Source: Deltaproteobacteria bacterium
Lineage (GTDB): Bacteria > Desulfobacterota > Deferrimicrobia > Deferrimicrobiales > Deferrimicrobiaceae
Assembly: GCA_021802685.1 (NCBI GenBank)
Contig: JAJZRM010000223.1
Coordinates: 1 to 5,223, forward strand
Direction: 5' to 3'
Length of the DNA: 5,223 nucleotides
The position numbers and the translations under genes are program-made. This document shows, piece after piece, positions 4,203 to 5,223 of the stretch. The notes under the pieces were generated by a model. It was not told the DNA's origin. It made no database searches and saw only the letters and a list, made by a program, of their open reading frames with translations. The number at the start of each line of letters is the position of its first letter. Within the stretch, counting starts at the first letter, position 1.

Positions 4203-5223
4203 ATGAAAACGGGCATCGCGGTTTCCTTGTCCGCCGTCGCCCTCCTCGCCGGCATTGCCGTTGCGCTTTCCGAACCCGTCGGGGCCGCGTCGGCCGCCCG
4301 CGCCCGGCTCGACGCGGCGCAACATGTGCCGGACGAGGTGCTCGTGAAGTTCCGGCCGGACATCGCGGCAGGGAATCGCCTGGCGGCGGTGGCGGCGCGG
4401 GGGCATTCCCTCCTCGCCGACCTGGGAAAACCCCGCTGGGTGCGGGTCGGGATCGGCGCGGGCCAGACGGTGGAGCGGGCGCTTGCGGCGTACCGGGAGG
4501 ATCCGGGCGTCGAATACGCCCAGCCCAACTTCTTCTATCGCACCGCCGCGGCGCCCAACGACACGCAGTACGGTCAACTCTGGGCATTCCAGGACATGAA
4601 CATGGAGAAGGCCTGGGACCGCATCACCGACTGCGGCGGCGTGGTGGTGGCGGTGGTGGATTCCGGCGTCAATTACAACCAGGAGGACCTCGCCGCCAAC
4701 ATGTGGAACGGGGGAACGGCGCACCCCAACCACGGCGTTGACTTCGTCGACGGCGACAACGACCCGATGGATCTCCACGGTCACGGTACGCACGTCGCGG
4801 GCATCATCGGGGCGGTGGGCAACAACGCCCGGGGGACCACGGGGGTCTGCTGGAGCGCAAGCGTCATGGCGGTCCGCGTGGTGGATGCCACGGGCATCGG
4901 CACCACGGCCAATATTCTGCAGGGCGTGAATTTCGCGGTCGCGAACCGGGCCAAGGTCATCAACATGAGCCTGGGAGGCGGGGCGTTCGACCAGGCATTC
5001 AGCGACGCGGTCACCTCGGCGCAAAGCGCCGACGTCGTCGTTGTGGTTGCGGCGGGCAACGAGGCGGCGAACAACGACGGCGGAACCACCCCCACCTACC
5101 CGTGCAACTTCCCCCACCCACACTGGAGGCTTAATGAATCAGACCCTGCAACCTGTCTACGCCGGCCGTACCGGCAGCGCGGATCTCGTTGCCCAGCGCA
5201 ACCGGGTGCTGCGAAATACCTAC
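4203..5223 (+). CDS. Secreted S8 (subtilisin-like) serine protease, 3' part lost at a junction
   Basis: S8 proteases cut proteins with an Asp-His-Ser triad, here after export. Residues 1-31 form a Sec signal peptide (MKTG, hydrophobic 5-22, likely cleavage after ASA at 29-31). Residues about 42-113 resemble a fervidolysin/I9-like propeptide (VPDEVLVKFRPD through VEYAQPNFFYR). The catalytic domain opens at about 118 with PNDTQYGQLWAF. The triad Asp is D153 (VVAVVDSGVN) and the His is H194 (HGHGTHVAG); the oxyanion Asn is N286 (AAGNE). After PTYPCNFPHP (residues 297-306, ending at 5120) resemblance to subtilases stops. The expected strand and the GTSMAAP serine loop never appear, although the frame stays open to the window edge and runs through the start of another gene. 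Residues after about 306 are therefore probably not native. GGAGG at 4191-4195 is 7 bases before the ATG, and the lipoprotein stop is 14 bases upstream. As shown here, the product would be inactive. Confidence 0.88.
   Translation, partial: MKTGIAVSLSAVALLAGIAVALSEPVGAASAARARLDAAQHVPDEVLVKFRPDIAAGNRLAAVAARGHSLLADLGKPRWVRVGIGAGQTVERALAAYREDPGVEYAQPNFFYRTAAAPNDTQYGQLWAFQDMNMEKAWDRITDCGGVVVAVVDSGVNYNQEDLAANMWNGGTAHPNHGVDFVDGDNDPMDLHGHGTHVAGIIGAVGNNARGTTGVCWSASVMAVRVVDATGIGTTANILQGVNFAVANRAKVINMSLGGGAFDQAFSDAVTSAQSADVVVVVAAGNEAANNDGGTTPTYPCNFPHPHWRLNESDPATCLRRPYRQRGSRCPAQPGAAKYL
5118..5133. other. Junction between the subtilase and an unrelated gene start
   Basis: Subtilase resemblance ends at about 5120. 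From 5125 the sequence is a ribosome binding site (GGAGG, 5125-5129), four bases, and ATG at 5134 of a Bax inhibitor-1/YccA-type gene. The two parts fit together nowhere functionally. No terminal inverted repeat, target duplication or tRNA end is visible, and only one side of the joined region is inside the window. An assembly chimera is the simplest explanation; a deletion or recombination event is the alternative. Confidence 0.6.
5134..5223 (+). CDS. Bax inhibitor-1/YccA family membrane protein, N-terminal fragment
   Basis: Only the first 30 codons are inside the window. They begin MNQTLQPVYAGRTG and end with RNRVLRNTY, directly before the expected first transmembrane helix. The VLRNTY motif is shared with Escherichia coli YccA at the same place before helix 1, and the fuller RNRVLRNTY form is typical, from memory, of betaproteobacterial members. 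Family members are seven-helix inner-membrane proteins; E. coli YccA binds and restrains the FtsH protease. GGAGG at 5125-5129 lies 4 bases before ATG, slightly short but workable. The frame is +1 relative to the subtilase frame that runs through it. The assignment rests on a short segment, so the family is likely rather than certain, and the gene may not belong to the same genome as the rest of the window. Confidence 0.65.
   Translation, partial: MNQTLQPVYAGRTGSADLVAQRNRVLRNTY

Noticed and set aside
3418..4587. A 389-codon minus-strand open frame running from the subtilase into the M23 peptidase
   Set aside because: It crosses the divergent intergenic region and shadows three real genes in other frames. 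Its N-terminal part is Arg/Pro-rich with no domain, and its end is a frame-shifted copy of the M23 coding region.
4086..5123. A 345-codon minus-strand open frame over the lipoprotein and subtilase
   Set aside because: It is the antisense shadow of the S8 protease, with Arg/Gly/Val/His-biased composition and no domain signal.

Overview
The window is GC-rich bacterial DNA, densely packed with genes. Gene content (a pyruvate kinase next to a DUF169 protein, an M23 peptidase–bactofilin pair, an FN3 lipoprotein followed by a secreted subtilase) suggests a Gram-negative, perhaps of the former Deltaproteobacteria such as a Desulfuromonadales/Geobacter-like lineage. That placement is an impression from family resemblance, not a computed result.

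Layout. Positions 1-118 are a leader with a plausible extended -10 promoter and no gene. A forward pair follows: pyruvate kinase (119-1558), whose key residues are intact and which carries the Leu/Lys signature of K+-independent enzymes, then a complete DUF169 protein (1626-2414). Facing them on the minus strand is a two-gene operon: an inner-membrane M23 endopeptidase (3647 down to 2814, probable TTG start) and a bactofilin (2811 or 2817 down to 2389). The DUF169 and bactofilin genes converge and overlap by 26 bp at their 3' ends. Each has a perfect inverted repeat shortly past its stop codon, inside the opposing gene. A divergent intergenic region of about 190 bp (3648-3834) separates the M23 operon from a second forward pair: a small FN3-like lipoprotein (3835-4188) and, 14 bp later, a secreted S8 subtilisin-like protease (from 4203).

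The most notable point is near the right edge. The subtilase is normal through its catalytic Asp, catalytic His and oxyanion Asn regions, then loses family resemblance at about position 5120, before the catalytic Ser segment. Immediately after come a ribosome binding site and the first 30 codons of a different gene, a Bax inhibitor-1/YccA-type membrane protein whose start looks betaproteobacterial. This is either a real rearrangement or, more likely, a chimeric assembly join near a contig end.

Functionally, the M23 peptidase and bactofilin form a recognised morphogenesis pair: a cytoplasmic polymer that positions or restrains a periplasmic peptidoglycan hydrolase. The lipoprotein and subtilase look like one secretion-related transcription unit. 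I found no CRISPR array, tRNA, rRNA, insertion sequence or clearly new multi-gene system.
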